8,255 nucleotides of DNA, taken from contig JAUXGF010000102.1 of assembly GCA_030622395.1 (NCBI GenBank), positions 1 through 8,255 of the forward strand. The letters run 5' to 3'. The position numbers and the translations under genes are program-made. Position 1 is the stretch's first letter; the number at the start of each line of letters is the position of its first letter. The notes below the pieces were generated by a model, which searched no databases, was not told the DNA's origin, and saw nothing but the letters and a program-made list of their open reading frames with translations. The stretch comes from Calditrichaceae bacterium (GTDB lineage Bacteria; Calditrichota; Calditrichia; Calditrichales; Calditrichaceae). This document shows, piece by piece, positions 1 through 6,479 of the stretch.

Positions 1-38
1 CTCGTATCAGAGTTAAGCAAAGCGGTCTCTGATACGAG
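1..38. terminator. Perfect 12-bp hairpin at window edge
   Basis: CTCGTATCAGAG at 1-12 is the exact reverse complement of CTCTGATACGAG at 27-38, with a 14-nt loop. It begins at the first base of the window, so the stem may continue outside. There is no T-run after either arm, so a rho-independent terminator for a gene to the left is only one reading; it could equally be the end of a repeat element. Confidence 0.45.
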
Positions 39-159
39 AGCGTCCCGACCGGATGTAACGAATTTCAACCAGTCACTTAGGTTTTACAATTTGTGGGAAA
101 ATATTTTAGAACTTATAATTTATTTTGCGTATATTTTAAAACATTTTTATTTATATGGC
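39..159. other. AT-rich non-coding stretch
   Basis: I see no gene, RNA gene or convincing repeat here. The first 40 bases are of mixed composition and the remainder is strongly AT-rich, with T- and A-runs. It separates the left-edge hairpin from the inverted-repeat element at 160-297. Confidence 0.5.
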
Positions 160-297
160 TGTTGCAGTATAGTGTCTTCCCTGTCATTTCGAGGATCTTT
201 TAACGATCCCGAATCTTCGGGATATTGTTATTATTGACGTTATATCCCGATTTTCGGGACACTCCGTTCGAAATGACATTTTGGGTGTTCTGCAACA
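160..297. repeat. MITE-like inverted-repeat element upstream of lptF
   Basis: The ends match in two nested blocks. TGTTGCAG (160-167) pairs with CTGCAACA (290-297), and TGTCATTTCGA (182-192) pairs with TCGAAATGACA (268-278); the spacers between blocks are 14 and 11 nt. Inside lie two small perfect hairpins, TCCCGAA/TTCGGGA (207-213/216-222) and TCCCGA/TCGGGA (245-250/254-259), plus GGATC/GATCC (193-197/205-209). No coding capacity is seen. The structure is that of a short non-autonomous mobile element or an extragenic palindrome. It sits about 70 bp before the lptF start, so it may influence lptF expression. Family membership was not checked. Confidence 0.6.
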
Positions 298-299
298 AC

Positions 300-328
300 T
301 TGAGTATCGGAACACATTCGTGCATACT
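300..328 (+). promoter_or_regulatory. Possible sigma70-like promoter for lptFG
   Basis: TTGAGT (300-305) and CATACT (323-328) are 17 nt apart, each matching 4 of 6 consensus bases, and lie about 40 bp before the lptF ATG, just outside the inverted-repeat element. The match is weak and AT-rich DNA yields such hits by chance. Confidence 0.2.
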
Positions 329-367
329 TTGTTGAGTGCGATAGTGCATGCAAGTATATAGGAAATT

Positions 368-1849
368 ATGAAAATATTAACCAGATACATCATTAAGGAA
401 CACATTGCTCCTTTTATCTTTGCTCTTTCGGTAATAATGTTCATTTTGCTGATGAACTTTTTAGTTAAATATATCGGGCAGATATTCGGTAAAGGTTTAC
501 CTGTTTTTACCATACTCAAGCTAATCGCCTTAAATCTCTCATGGATGTTGGCTTTAGCCGTGCCTATGGCGACCTTAGTCGCTGTTTTGATGGCTTACGG
601 GCGTTTTTCGTCGGATAATGAAATCACTATATTAAAATCCAGCGGGATCAGTATTTATAAAATTATTCTTCCTTCAATTTATCTCGGTATTTTTTTAACG
701 CTAATTATGATTTATTTCAGCGATCAAATTTTACCTGAATCCAACCACCAGGCGCGGGCTATGTTTGGAGCTATCAAGCAAAAAAAACCCACCCTGCAAT
801 TAGAGGAACATATCTTTTTTGAAATACACAAATACACTTTTGTTGTTGATCATATAGAAAAACCTTTGCCCGGCGACCTGCCCGGCATTGACAGTCTGCT
901 TGGACCGGAATATAAAAATATCGCCGGGTTAGACCGCCTGCGCAACCTTACTATATTTGATCGAAGCGATTCCAAAAAAATGATTACTATCATTGCCGAA
1001 GAAGGGTATATGGTTTACTCAAAGAAATACAGAATGCTTATTTTCACCCTTTTTAACGGCGAGTTTCATGAATTGGATAATAAAAAATTAGATGAATATC
1101 AAAGATCAAACTTTAGTAAATATATTGTTCACATCCCAGCCAAAGAATTTGAATTGGAAGAACGGGAAGATAATTACCGCGGCGACCGTGAAATGAATAT
1201 TAAGATGATGCAGGCAAGAATCGACGACATAAAAAAAAATGTTGACCGCCAAAAAACAAAGACAGCCAATAATACTGACCGGAATTTCAAATCTATCGAG
1301 CAATTAATAATGAAAATAGACAAACGCCCGGATATTGCGCCGGCAGACAGTTCACTTTTAGCGGGGATCAGCCATTCAAAATGGCGCAAGGCAAAAGCTA
1401 AAGCCCGTCAGGAAGCCGATCGTAAACGCCAGCGTATGCGCACTAATAAAAGCATTATGGAAAGTCATCAAAAATCTATCAACAAGTATGCGGTTGAGAT
1501 TCATAAAAAAATGTCCATACCTTTCGCCAGTATCGTGTTTGTTTTGATCGGCGCGCCCTTGGGCATTATGGCGCGCAAGGGTAGTATGGGAGTAGCCATA
1601 AGCCTTAGCATCGGTTTTTTTCTTTTATACTGGGCATTCTTAATTGGAGGAGAAGACCTTGCCGACCGCAAATTTATAACTCCCTTTTTAGCTATGTGGT
1701 CGCCTAATATTATAGTCGGCATTGGCGGATTATACCTCACCTGGCGCGCCGTCAAAGAGAGTTCATTTATTAATTGGGAAAAGTTAGGTCGTTTATTTAA
1801 ACTGTTTCTTATCAAAAAACAGGGTAATGGGGAGACTTCCGCTAAATGA
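368..1849 (+). CDS. lptF: LPS export ABC transporter permease LptF (YjgP/YjgQ family)
   Basis: Inner-membrane subunit of the LptB2FG transporter, which extracts lipopolysaccharide from the inner membrane and passes it to the periplasmic Lpt bridge. The 493 residues show the family layout: three N-terminal membrane helices (about 12-34, 49-76, 98-118), a periplasmic beta-rich domain (about 125-265), then three C-terminal helices (about 383-400, 407-427, 436-458). Family-typical segments are ILPESN at 121-126 after helix 3 and EIHKKMSIPFA...LIGAPLG around helix 4. The protein is about 100 residues longer than usual LptF/LptG. The surplus is a basic, helix-prone region at about 275-372, including a KAKAKARQEADRKRQR stretch, just before helix 4 and so predicted periplasmic. 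The start has a weak AGGAAA site 5 nt upstream. The stop overlaps the next gene as ATGA, so the two are coupled. LptF rather than LptG is assigned from gene order; the two are hard to tell apart. Confidence 0.85.
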   Translation: MKILTRYIIKEHIAPFIFALSVIMFILLMNFLVKYIGQIFGKGLPVFTILKLIALNLSWMLALAVPMATLVAVLMAYGRFSSDNEITILKSSGISIYKIILPSIYLGIFLTLIMIYFSDQILPESNHQARAMFGAIKQKKPTLQLEEHIFFEIHKYTFVVDHIEKPLPGDLPGIDSLLGPEYKNIAGLDRLRNLTIFDRSDSKKMITIIAEEGYMVYSKKYRMLIFTLFNGEFHELDNKKLDEYQRSNFSKYIVHIPAKEFELEEREDNYRGDREMNIKMMQARIDDIKKNVDRQKTKTANNTDRNFKSIEQLIMKIDKRPDIAPADSSLLAGISHSKWRKAKAKARQEADRKRQRMRTNKSIMESHQKSINKYAVEIHKKMSIPFASIVFVLIGAPLGIMARKGSMGVAISLSIGFFLLYWAFLIGGEDLADRKFITPFLAMWSPNIIVGIGGLYLTWRAVKESSFINWEKLGRLFKLFLIKKQGNGETSAK

Positions 1850-2925
1850 TTAAAATCCTGGATAGTTATCTTTTAAAACGCTTTTTAATAAATTTACTAA
1901 TCGCCATTCTTACCTGGATTGTGATTTTCTTAGTCGTCGATGTAATTGAAAATATCTCTAAATTTATAGACAGAGGGGCGACTATACAGCAATTTCTATT
2001 ATACTATTTATATTACATCCCATATATTATCAGCGTTACTTTACCGATTGCCATGCTTTTAAGTTCATTATTTACGCTTAACTCTTTTGCCCAAAACAAT
2101 GAGATAATAATTCAATACTCTTCAGGAATAAGTCTTTACCGCCTGCTATTCCCTCTTTTTATTTTAGCGATTATTATCAGCAGTTTTGCCGGATTTTTTA
2201 ATGAATTAATCGTGCCCGAAGCAAACCAACGCCGCTTAGACATGATGCGTTACGATATATCTAAAAAGCAGCGGGAAAGTAATAAATCCCGTTCTAATAT
2301 TTATATTCAGGATACGGCTAAACGTAAATTTGTCATTAAATATTTTAACGGGAGAACAAACACAGCCCGCAATGTGAGCATACAAACCTTTGACGGCGCT
2401 GTTTTAGTGGAACGAATCGACGCTAAAAAAATGATTTGGGAAAAAGACCGCTGGTTGCTTAAAAACGGCAGGGTGCGCAAACTTACAGACGAAACAGAAG
2501 AACTTACCGCCTTTCAAGACAGCGTGTTAAGCGGAACGCGAATTAAACCGGAAAACCTGATTGTCCTTCAGAAAAAACCGGAAGAAATGAGTTATTCCGA
2601 ATTAAATTATTTCATTGGCGAACTTCAAGCCATTGGCGCCGACGCTAAAAAATGGCTGGTTGAACGGCATCTGAAACTTGCCATGCCCTTTGCTAACTTC
2701 ATTGTTGTTTTATTAGGCGCGCCGATAGCCTCACGAAAAAGACGCGGCGGGATGGGACTTAGTTTTGGATTAAGCCTGTTGGTTAGTTTTATCTATTTTA
2801 TAATTATCCGCACCGGTCAGGTTTTCGGACACCAGGGAACGTTAGAGCCTTTTTTAGCGGCATGGATGGGTAACCTTATTTTCTTTACGCTTGGTTTGTA
2901 CTCGCTTTTATCTGTCCGCAAATAA
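1846..2925 (+). CDS. lptG: LPS export ABC transporter permease LptG (YjgP/YjgQ family)
   Basis: Second transmembrane subunit of the LPS exporter, partner of the preceding LptF. At 359 residues it has the usual family length: helices at about 13-34, 50-76 and 98-119, a periplasmic beta-jellyroll at about 125-245, then helices at about 278-294, 303-322 and 334-355. Seen motifs are LIVPEANQRR (121-130) after helix 3, the KPEEMSYSEL stretch (244-253), and ERHLKLAMPFA...LLGAPIA (273-295) leading into a basic cytoplasmic loop RKRRGGMG. Its ATG overlaps the lptF stop, with a GGGGAG site at 1829-1834, so translation is probably coupled. The partner ATPase LptB is not in this window. The stop codon is only 5 bp from the end of a convergent gene. 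Confidence 0.87.
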   Translation: MIKILDSYLLKRFLINLLIAILTWIVIFLVVDVIENISKFIDRGATIQQFLLYYLYYIPYIISVTLPIAMLLSSLFTLNSFAQNNEIIIQYSSGISLYRLLFPLFILAIIISSFAGFFNELIVPEANQRRLDMMRYDISKKQRESNKSRSNIYIQDTAKRKFVIKYFNGRTNTARNVSIQTFDGAVLVERIDAKKMIWEKDRWLLKNGRVRKLTDETEELTAFQDSVLSGTRIKPENLIVLQKKPEEMSYSELNYFIGELQAIGADAKKWLVERHLKLAMPFANFIVVLLGAPIASRKRRGGMGLSFGLSLLVSFIYFIIIRTGQVFGHQGTLEPFLAAWMGNLIFFTLGLYSLLSVRK

Positions 2926-2930
2926 ATTCA

Positions 2931-3551
2931 TTATGCATTTTTTATCGGCATAAATAATCCCGGCGATAGACCCTCTGCCCAATCACGAATTGCATCATGA
3001 TTTAAATATTCCCCTTCTGCAACTTCCTTATTTATCAAGGTGATAAATTTCATGGCCATTCTATTGAAAAAACTAAGTCGTTTCAAATCCAGCCTGCCTT
3101 TAAAAAAGGCTATCGCCGCCGGTTTAATCTTTGGCGCAATTTTAGAAAGATTCTTGACATATAAAGATGTAGCGTGGTTTTTCTCCCATGAAGTCATTTC
3201 GTTTTTAGGCTTTGCCGGCTGATCAAAGATTAGATCTTTGTAAATTGATAAACCCGGCGGCGCTTCACCGGCAATTTCCGAAAGACTCATACAAGTGAAG
3301 AAAAACGCTGTTGGTTTTTTGCTTAGTTCATCTTGATTTTGCTGCAAAAACTTGCGGACTTTTGGCGCGGGCTTTCCATACCAATTTGGCGCGCCTATGA
3401 TTATAGCGTCATAAGATGAAATATGCCCTGCTTGTTTAACACTAAATACATCAATATCAATGCCGTCTTTTAAAAGCTGCATGGCTGCAATATCCGCCGC
3501 TTCACGCGTGGAACCGGACTCTGTAAAATAGATGATGAGTATTTTTTTCAT
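2931..3551 (-). CDS. Flavodoxin-domain protein, HemG-like (Flavodoxin_5 type)
   Basis: Predicted cytoplasmic FMN-binding redox protein of 206 residues. A first beta strand (KKILIIYF, 2-9) runs into the phosphate loop TESGST (10-15), close to the classical flavodoxin signature. The second FMN loop is YDAIIIGAPNWYGKPAPKV (47-65). The end, KGRLDLKRLSFFNRM (151-165) followed by a DAIRDWAEGL tail (186-195), resembles menaquinone-dependent protoporphyrinogen oxidase HemG and related flavodoxin_5 proteins; E. coli HemG is about 180 residues. There is an extra segment at about 90-135. Protoporphyrinogen oxidation is possible but not shown; a general electron carrier fits equally. I chose the ATG at 3551 because GGGAG lies 5 nt upstream; a GTG at 3557 would overlap that site. 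It follows the DUF2325 gene by 14 bp, so the two are probably co-transcribed. Confidence 0.75.
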   Translation of the reverse strand: MKKILIIYFTESGSTREAADIAAMQLLKDGIDIDVFSVKQAGHISSYDAIIIGAPNWYGKPAPKVRKFLQQNQDELSKKPTAFFFTCMSLSEIAGEAPPGLSIYKDLIFDQPAKPKNEMTSWEKNHATSLYVKNLSKIAPKIKPAAIAFFKGRLDLKRLSFFNRMAMKFITLINKEVAEGEYLNHDAIRDWAEGLSPGLFMPIKNA

Positions 3552-3556
3552 ATTCA

Positions 3557-3561
3557 CTCCC
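3557..3561 (-). promoter_or_regulatory. Shine-Dalgarno site deciding the flavodoxin start
   Basis: GGGAG on the - strand, 5 nt before the ATG at 3551. It favours that ATG over the in-frame GTG at 3557, whose first base is the last G of this site. Confidence 0.55.
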
Positions 3562-3565
3562 GCTT

Positions 3566-4711
3566 TTAATTTGTTTCCGCTCTTGCCAATTCCTGCAACG
3601 TCTTGTAAACAGAGCTGACGCCGGAATTATGCAGCATAAAGTATGGTTTACTCAATTTTTTACAATGTTGTTTCACCTGCAGACATGCGGCATGACTGTT
3701 TATATCCACAGGGCAGATCACAATATCAGACCGCCCGATTTGATTAGTTAAGGCGTTATTGTTATTATCAAGTCTGCCGTCGTGGTATTCAAATTTCCCT
3801 CCCATCTGTTTGACAAGCTGCTCATAAAATGTGCGCAATTTACAAATGCCGCCGACAATTAACACTTTGCGTTCACACAAATTATATTGATCACACTGTC
3901 CGCATCGTGAATCATCAGTTTTAAATGCGGCTAATATTTTATCAAACTCACCCTGCATATTTTCTAAAAGCTTGTTTTGTCCGATAAAATTTTGATTTAG
4001 CTGATTCCGTTCCACTTTTAATCTTTCAATCACCTCATTTTGACTTTTAAGTTTTTGCTCCAACTTTTGAATTTGTTTTTGCAGCGATTCATCAAAGTAG
4101 TTAACTTTTTTTCTATGATTAGATTCCTGTAATTGTTCGATCTCTGCTGAAAGTGTAATTAGTTTTTGTTTTTGAATATCATTTTCTTCCCGTAATATGC
4201 GCCGTTCTTTACGTTCATTTTCAAGTTGATTCCTTACGGTAAGATACTTTTCCTGCAAGCCGTCATACCTCTTTTCAACATAAGATAAATTTTTTAATAT
4301 ATCCTGCTGTTGATGAAACTTATTATGAGAAAATGTATGTATCTTACCATATAGTTTTACTAAAATATCTTCCTGTAAAATTATATAAGCAGCCGAAATC
4401 CAGATCAGCGCGCCAAGATTTTCATGATCGTAGTGAGAATCAAAAATGTCCTGCCATTCTTCAGGCGAGCAGCCGCCCCATTCAGCAATCTCTCTTTTAA
4501 ATTTATGATCCAGCGCTTTCTCAACGCGTTTTGCCAATGGAGAATTATCATTTATCGCCTTAACCAAAATTTCGTGTATATCAAAATCAGACAACTTCTT
4601 TATCTTTTGATGTGTCTTCTTTATTATTTGTTTCTGTTCCGATACGGTTAAACAAAAACCGATAATAGGACAGCGAAACATGGCTTCGATTTCCCATATT
4701 CGTTTTTGCAT
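3566..4711 (-). CDS. DUF2325 domain protein with central coiled coil
   Basis: Predicted cytoplasmic protein of 381 residues with three parts. The N-terminal part (1-130) is mostly helical and starts with a Cys-containing segment RCPIIGFCL (13-21). A long charged coiled coil spans about 135-262. The C-terminal part (about 282-375) has a Rossmann-like beginning KVLIVGG (282-288), then SDIVICPVDINSHAAC (328-343) and KPYFMLHNSGVSS (355-367), which I recognise as DUF2325. A cysteine cluster C270-x2-C273-x5-C279, with C290, C333, C343 and C350 near or within the domain, could bind zinc, iron-sulfur or haem, or act as a redox switch. The function of DUF2325 is not established. The start is well supported: AAGGAG at 4718-4723, 6 nt upstream. 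It is followed 14 bp later by the flavodoxin gene. A hairpin and an AT-rich 100-bp gap lie before it, so it may have its own promoter. Confidence 0.75.
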   Translation of the reverse strand: MQKRIWEIEAMFRCPIIGFCLTVSEQKQIIKKTHQKIKKLSDFDIHEILVKAINDNSPLAKRVEKALDHKFKREIAEWGGCSPEEWQDIFDSHYDHENLGALIWISAAYIILQEDILVKLYGKIHTFSHNKFHQQQDILKNLSYVEKRYDGLQEKYLTVRNQLENERKERRILREENDIQKQKLITLSAEIEQLQESNHRKKVNYFDESLQKQIQKLEQKLKSQNEVIERLKVERNQLNQNFIGQNKLLENMQGEFDKILAAFKTDDSRCGQCDQYNLCERKVLIVGGICKLRTFYEQLVKQMGGKFEYHDGRLDNNNNALTNQIGRSDIVICPVDINSHAACLQVKQHCKKLSKPYFMLHNSGVSSVYKTLQELARAETN

Positions 4712-4771
4712 TTTTATCTCCTTTTCAAGTGATTATTATTAATTATGAGTATTTTAAATAAATTTTATTGT

Positions 4772-4805
4772 GAAGCGGATACGCCCTGAAAGACGTACCC
4801 GCTCC
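4772..4805 (-). terminator. Hairpin after the four-helix membrane protein gene
   Basis: GAAGCGGATACG (4772-4783) pairs with CGTACCCGCTCC (4794-4805) through 12 pairs, including two G-U on the - strand, around a 10-nt loop. It begins 10 nt after the stop of the upstream gene on the - strand. The following - strand bases (ACAATAAAATTTATTT) are AT-rich but not a clean U-run, so termination may be partial. Confidence 0.5.
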
Positions 4806-4814
4806 ATTTGAAAA

Positions 4815-5291
4815 TTATTCTTTTGCCCTTGCCCAACCAAAAGCCAGCGCCACCGCAATAATTCCCGGGATGCTGCCAAGAATAAGTCCACCGAGACCCA
4901 GCGCTAATTGTCCTGGTTGGAACGTATGACCGATACCGTCTAATATACCGCCTAAAACCATCACCGTACCAACGATTGCCGTAACCCGGCGCCAGGCTTT
5001 TCTGTCTGTAAGTAAAGAAATAATTGCCGGCGCAATCATCAGGGCAAACCAAATAACCATAATGTAAAACATTCCTGCACTAATGGCTTCGTGTGTAGGA
5101 AGCTCTGCTGTGCCTGCAACCGAAGAGAGTGTTGCCCCTTTTGCTTCCAATCCTTGCAAAAGATTTCCCGCCCAATTGAATAGGCTGTTATCTGTGGATA
5201 AAAAGTGCATCGACATGTGAACTAATGCGCCCAGGAAGCTGATGATGAACAGCCCGGCAATCTGTACGCGTTTGAAATAATTTTCGTTCAT
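4815..5291 (-). CDS. Small four-helix inner-membrane protein, unknown family
   Basis: A 158-residue integral membrane protein that I do not recognise. Predicted helices are at about 8-30, 68-94, 102-121 and 128-151. Positive residues at 7-8, 98-102 and the C-terminus place both ends in the cytoplasm. Histidines sit in or beside helices: H25 and H29 in helix 1 (HMSMH), H67 before helix 2, and H122 after helix 3 in DGIGH, so haem or metal coordination within the membrane is conceivable. The start is set at residue MNENYF because GGAGG (5297-5301) lies 5 nt upstream; an ATG four codons earlier (5303) overlaps that site. It follows the periplasmic DUF4198 gene on the same strand, but a terminator-like hairpin and a 213-bp inverted-repeat element lie between them, so its own promoter is likely. 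A role as membrane partner of the DUF4198 protein is inferred from position only. Confidence 0.7.
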   Translation of the reverse strand: MNENYFKRVQIAGLFIISFLGALVHMSMHFLSTDNSLFNWAGNLLQGLEAKGATLSSVAGTAELPTHEAISAGMFYIMVIWFALMIAPAIISLLTDRKAWRRVTAIVGTVMVLGGILDGIGHTFQPGQLALGLGGLILGSIPGIIAVALAFGWARAKE

Positions 5292-5296
5292 TTTTC

Positions 5297-5301
5297 CCTC
5301 C
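5297..5301 (-). promoter_or_regulatory. Shine-Dalgarno site deciding the membrane-protein start
   Basis: GGAGG on the - strand, 5 nt before the ATG at 5291. The alternative ATG at 5303 overlaps this site and has no comparable site of its own. Confidence 0.6.
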
Positions 5302-5318
5302 ATTTAAATGAATTATTA

Positions 5319-5531
5319 GTAACAGTTCAGCTCCTATATAAATTCAATTGCCCTGACACATCCGGGGAACATCGTATAGCGTAGAGCGGGAAGCGTTAAG
5401 CGAAGGTTAGGAAAAGAGTATTACGTAATTCCGCTCTCCGCTTCACGCTCTCCGCTCTCCGCCTCACGCCCTGCGTTCTATAAATAATCACCTTTAATAA
5501 TAATATGCAGTTAAAATAGCTGAACTATTAC
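5319..5531. repeat. 213-bp inverted element built from 7-bp repeats
   Basis: The ends GTAACAGTTCAGCT (5319-5332) and AGCTGAACTATTAC (5518-5531) are inverted copies with one mismatch in 14. The 8-bp palindrome TTACGTAA (5421-5428) lies at the midpoint. The left arm holds four 7-bp units (AGCGTAG, AGCGGGA, AGCGTTA, AGCGAAG; 5378-5405). The right arm holds about seven units of the complementary type (CCGCTCT-like; 5431-5479), within which 5431-5451 and 5452-5472 are 21-bp copies with 19 matches. No gene lies in it. It occupies most of the gap between the DUF4198 gene and the four-helix membrane protein gene and ends about 28 bp before the latter's start. Confidence 0.65.
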
Positions 5532-5548
5532 AATTATTATATAGACAA

Positions 5549-5577
5549 CTTACCGCAGGTTCAAAACCCGCGGTAAG
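5549..5577 (-). terminator. Strong hairpin after the DUF4198 gene
   Basis: CTTACCGC (5549-5556) pairs with GCGGTAAG (5570-5577). Inside it, after one A/C mismatch, GGTT (5558-5561) pairs with AACC (5565-5568) around a 3-nt loop. It begins 38 nt after the DUF4198 stop on the - strand and is followed by TTGTCTATATAATAATT, U-rich but interrupted. It is likely a full or partial terminator. Confidence 0.6.
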
Positions 5578-5615
5578 CTGCCTCCTTATTGATTAAATAT
5601 TTTCCTTATATTCAG

Positions 5616-6425
5616 TCACTTCACCTCAAAGGTCAAAGTCGCTGTATAGGACATTTCATTGCACTTATCCTTAAGTTCATCCGGCGCAGGATTTTTTTTC
5701 TTTGCCTTAAGCAGCCAGGCTCCGTGATGTAAAATTCTTATTTTAGCTTTCCCCTCCCCATCGGCGCTGGTAACGTAGGCAAAATCATCGCCTGTAGAAA
5801 ATCCGGCATACGTGCCATACAGCGGGCAGAATCTCGCCGGTCTGCCTTTGAATAATACCTGAACCTGCAGATAATCTCCCACTTTTAAATCGGCTGGATT
5901 CGTAAGAGGTATGATCTCCAGCGTATGTCCCACCGGTTTAAGGAAAGAACTATCCGCGCCGCCCACATTAATCAGCGACTTGGCATACTGCTCGAAATGA
6001 AGACTTAAGATCACTCCGCTCAGTCCGGTTTTAGGCGCGCTTTTGTGATGGATTCTGCCGTCTTCCATGTACATTGTATAGAATCCCTGCTTCAATGCTG
6101 CGGTAACTATATAAGACCCTTTTTCAGAAAAGCTTACTTCCGTTGCCAGAAAGCCTCCGACGCCGGGCTTTATAGATTTGCTTTCTCCGTTCGGCGTAAT
6201 CAAGTTAAACTCGCTTAATTTATCCGCTGAGATGAAACCATCCACAGGATATCCATGTCCCCAGCCAAAATAAACATTTGTTTTTGCGCCATACTCCGGA
6301 GAATAGATTTCAGGAAAATACTCGGTAGCGTTCAGCCAAAATGTGTGGGCAAAAACCAAGGTTGAAAGGCTTAGACTTAAAACTATGGATAGATTCAGAA
6401 TAAGCCCGGTTTTAATATTTCTCAT
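5616..6425 (-). CDS. Periplasmic DUF4198 (NikK/CbiK-like) protein
   Basis: An exported 269-residue protein of the DUF4198 family (COG5266), members of which are annotated as periplasmic components of nickel or cobalt uptake. A signal peptide covers about 1-26 with cleavage after VFA, making His27 (HTFW) the first mature residue, as is common in this family. Family-like segments are FGWGHGYPVD (53-62), a beta-rich middle containing GSYIVTAAL (103-111), KVGDYLQVQVLFKGRP (181-196), and the C-terminal stretch containing HHGAWLLKAKKK (233-244). Possible metal ligands are H27, H57, H126, H127, H143, H233 and H234. Two cysteines, C200 and C255, could form a disulfide. The start has AGGAG (6434-6438) 8 nt upstream. 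Its neighbours, a TonB-dependent receptor and a HmuY-like lipoprotein upstream, suggest a role in haem or metal import rather than in a NikMNQO-type transporter, whose genes are absent here. The substrate is not known. Confidence 0.8.
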   Translation of the reverse strand: MRNIKTGLILNLSIVLSLSLSTLVFAHTFWLNATEYFPEIYSPEYGAKTNVYFGWGHGYPVDGFISADKLSEFNLITPNGESKSIKPGVGGFLATEVSFSEKGSYIVTAALKQGFYTMYMEDGRIHHKSAPKTGLSGVILSLHFEQYAKSLINVGGADSSFLKPVGHTLEIIPLTNPADLKVGDYLQVQVLFKGRPARFCPLYGTYAGFSTGDDFAYVTSADGEGKAKIRILHHGAWLLKAKKKNPAPDELKDKCNEMSYTATLTFEVK

Positions 6426-6479
6426 TTTTTACACTCCTAATTAATAAAACATTTTTATTTAATTGTATAGTTCTGAATT

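Noticed and set aside
184..519. 111-residue frame on the - strand across the lptF 5' end
   Set aside because: It covers the inverted-repeat element and the antisense of lptF, has no ribosome-binding site or recognisable domain, and lptF is certain.
1106..1389. Short - strand frames within lptF
   Set aside because: Antisense shadows of the Lys-rich insertion of LptF; no independent support.
4765..5052. 95-residue frame on the - strand overlapping the four-helix membrane protein gene
   Set aside because: It is a shifted frame of that gene, and its composition is not that of a plausible protein; the other frame has clear membrane helices and a good start site.
5431..5479. Heptamer and 21-bp repeats as a possible CRISPR array
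   Set aside because: Units are directly adjacent without spacers and far too short for CRISPR repeats; no cas genes nearby.
4815..6425. DUF4198 plus membrane protein as a classical NikMNQO/CbiMNQO metal transporter
   Set aside because: The membrane protein shows no NikM/CbiM or NikN/CbiN motifs that I recognise, and no ATPase or Q subunit lies in the window.
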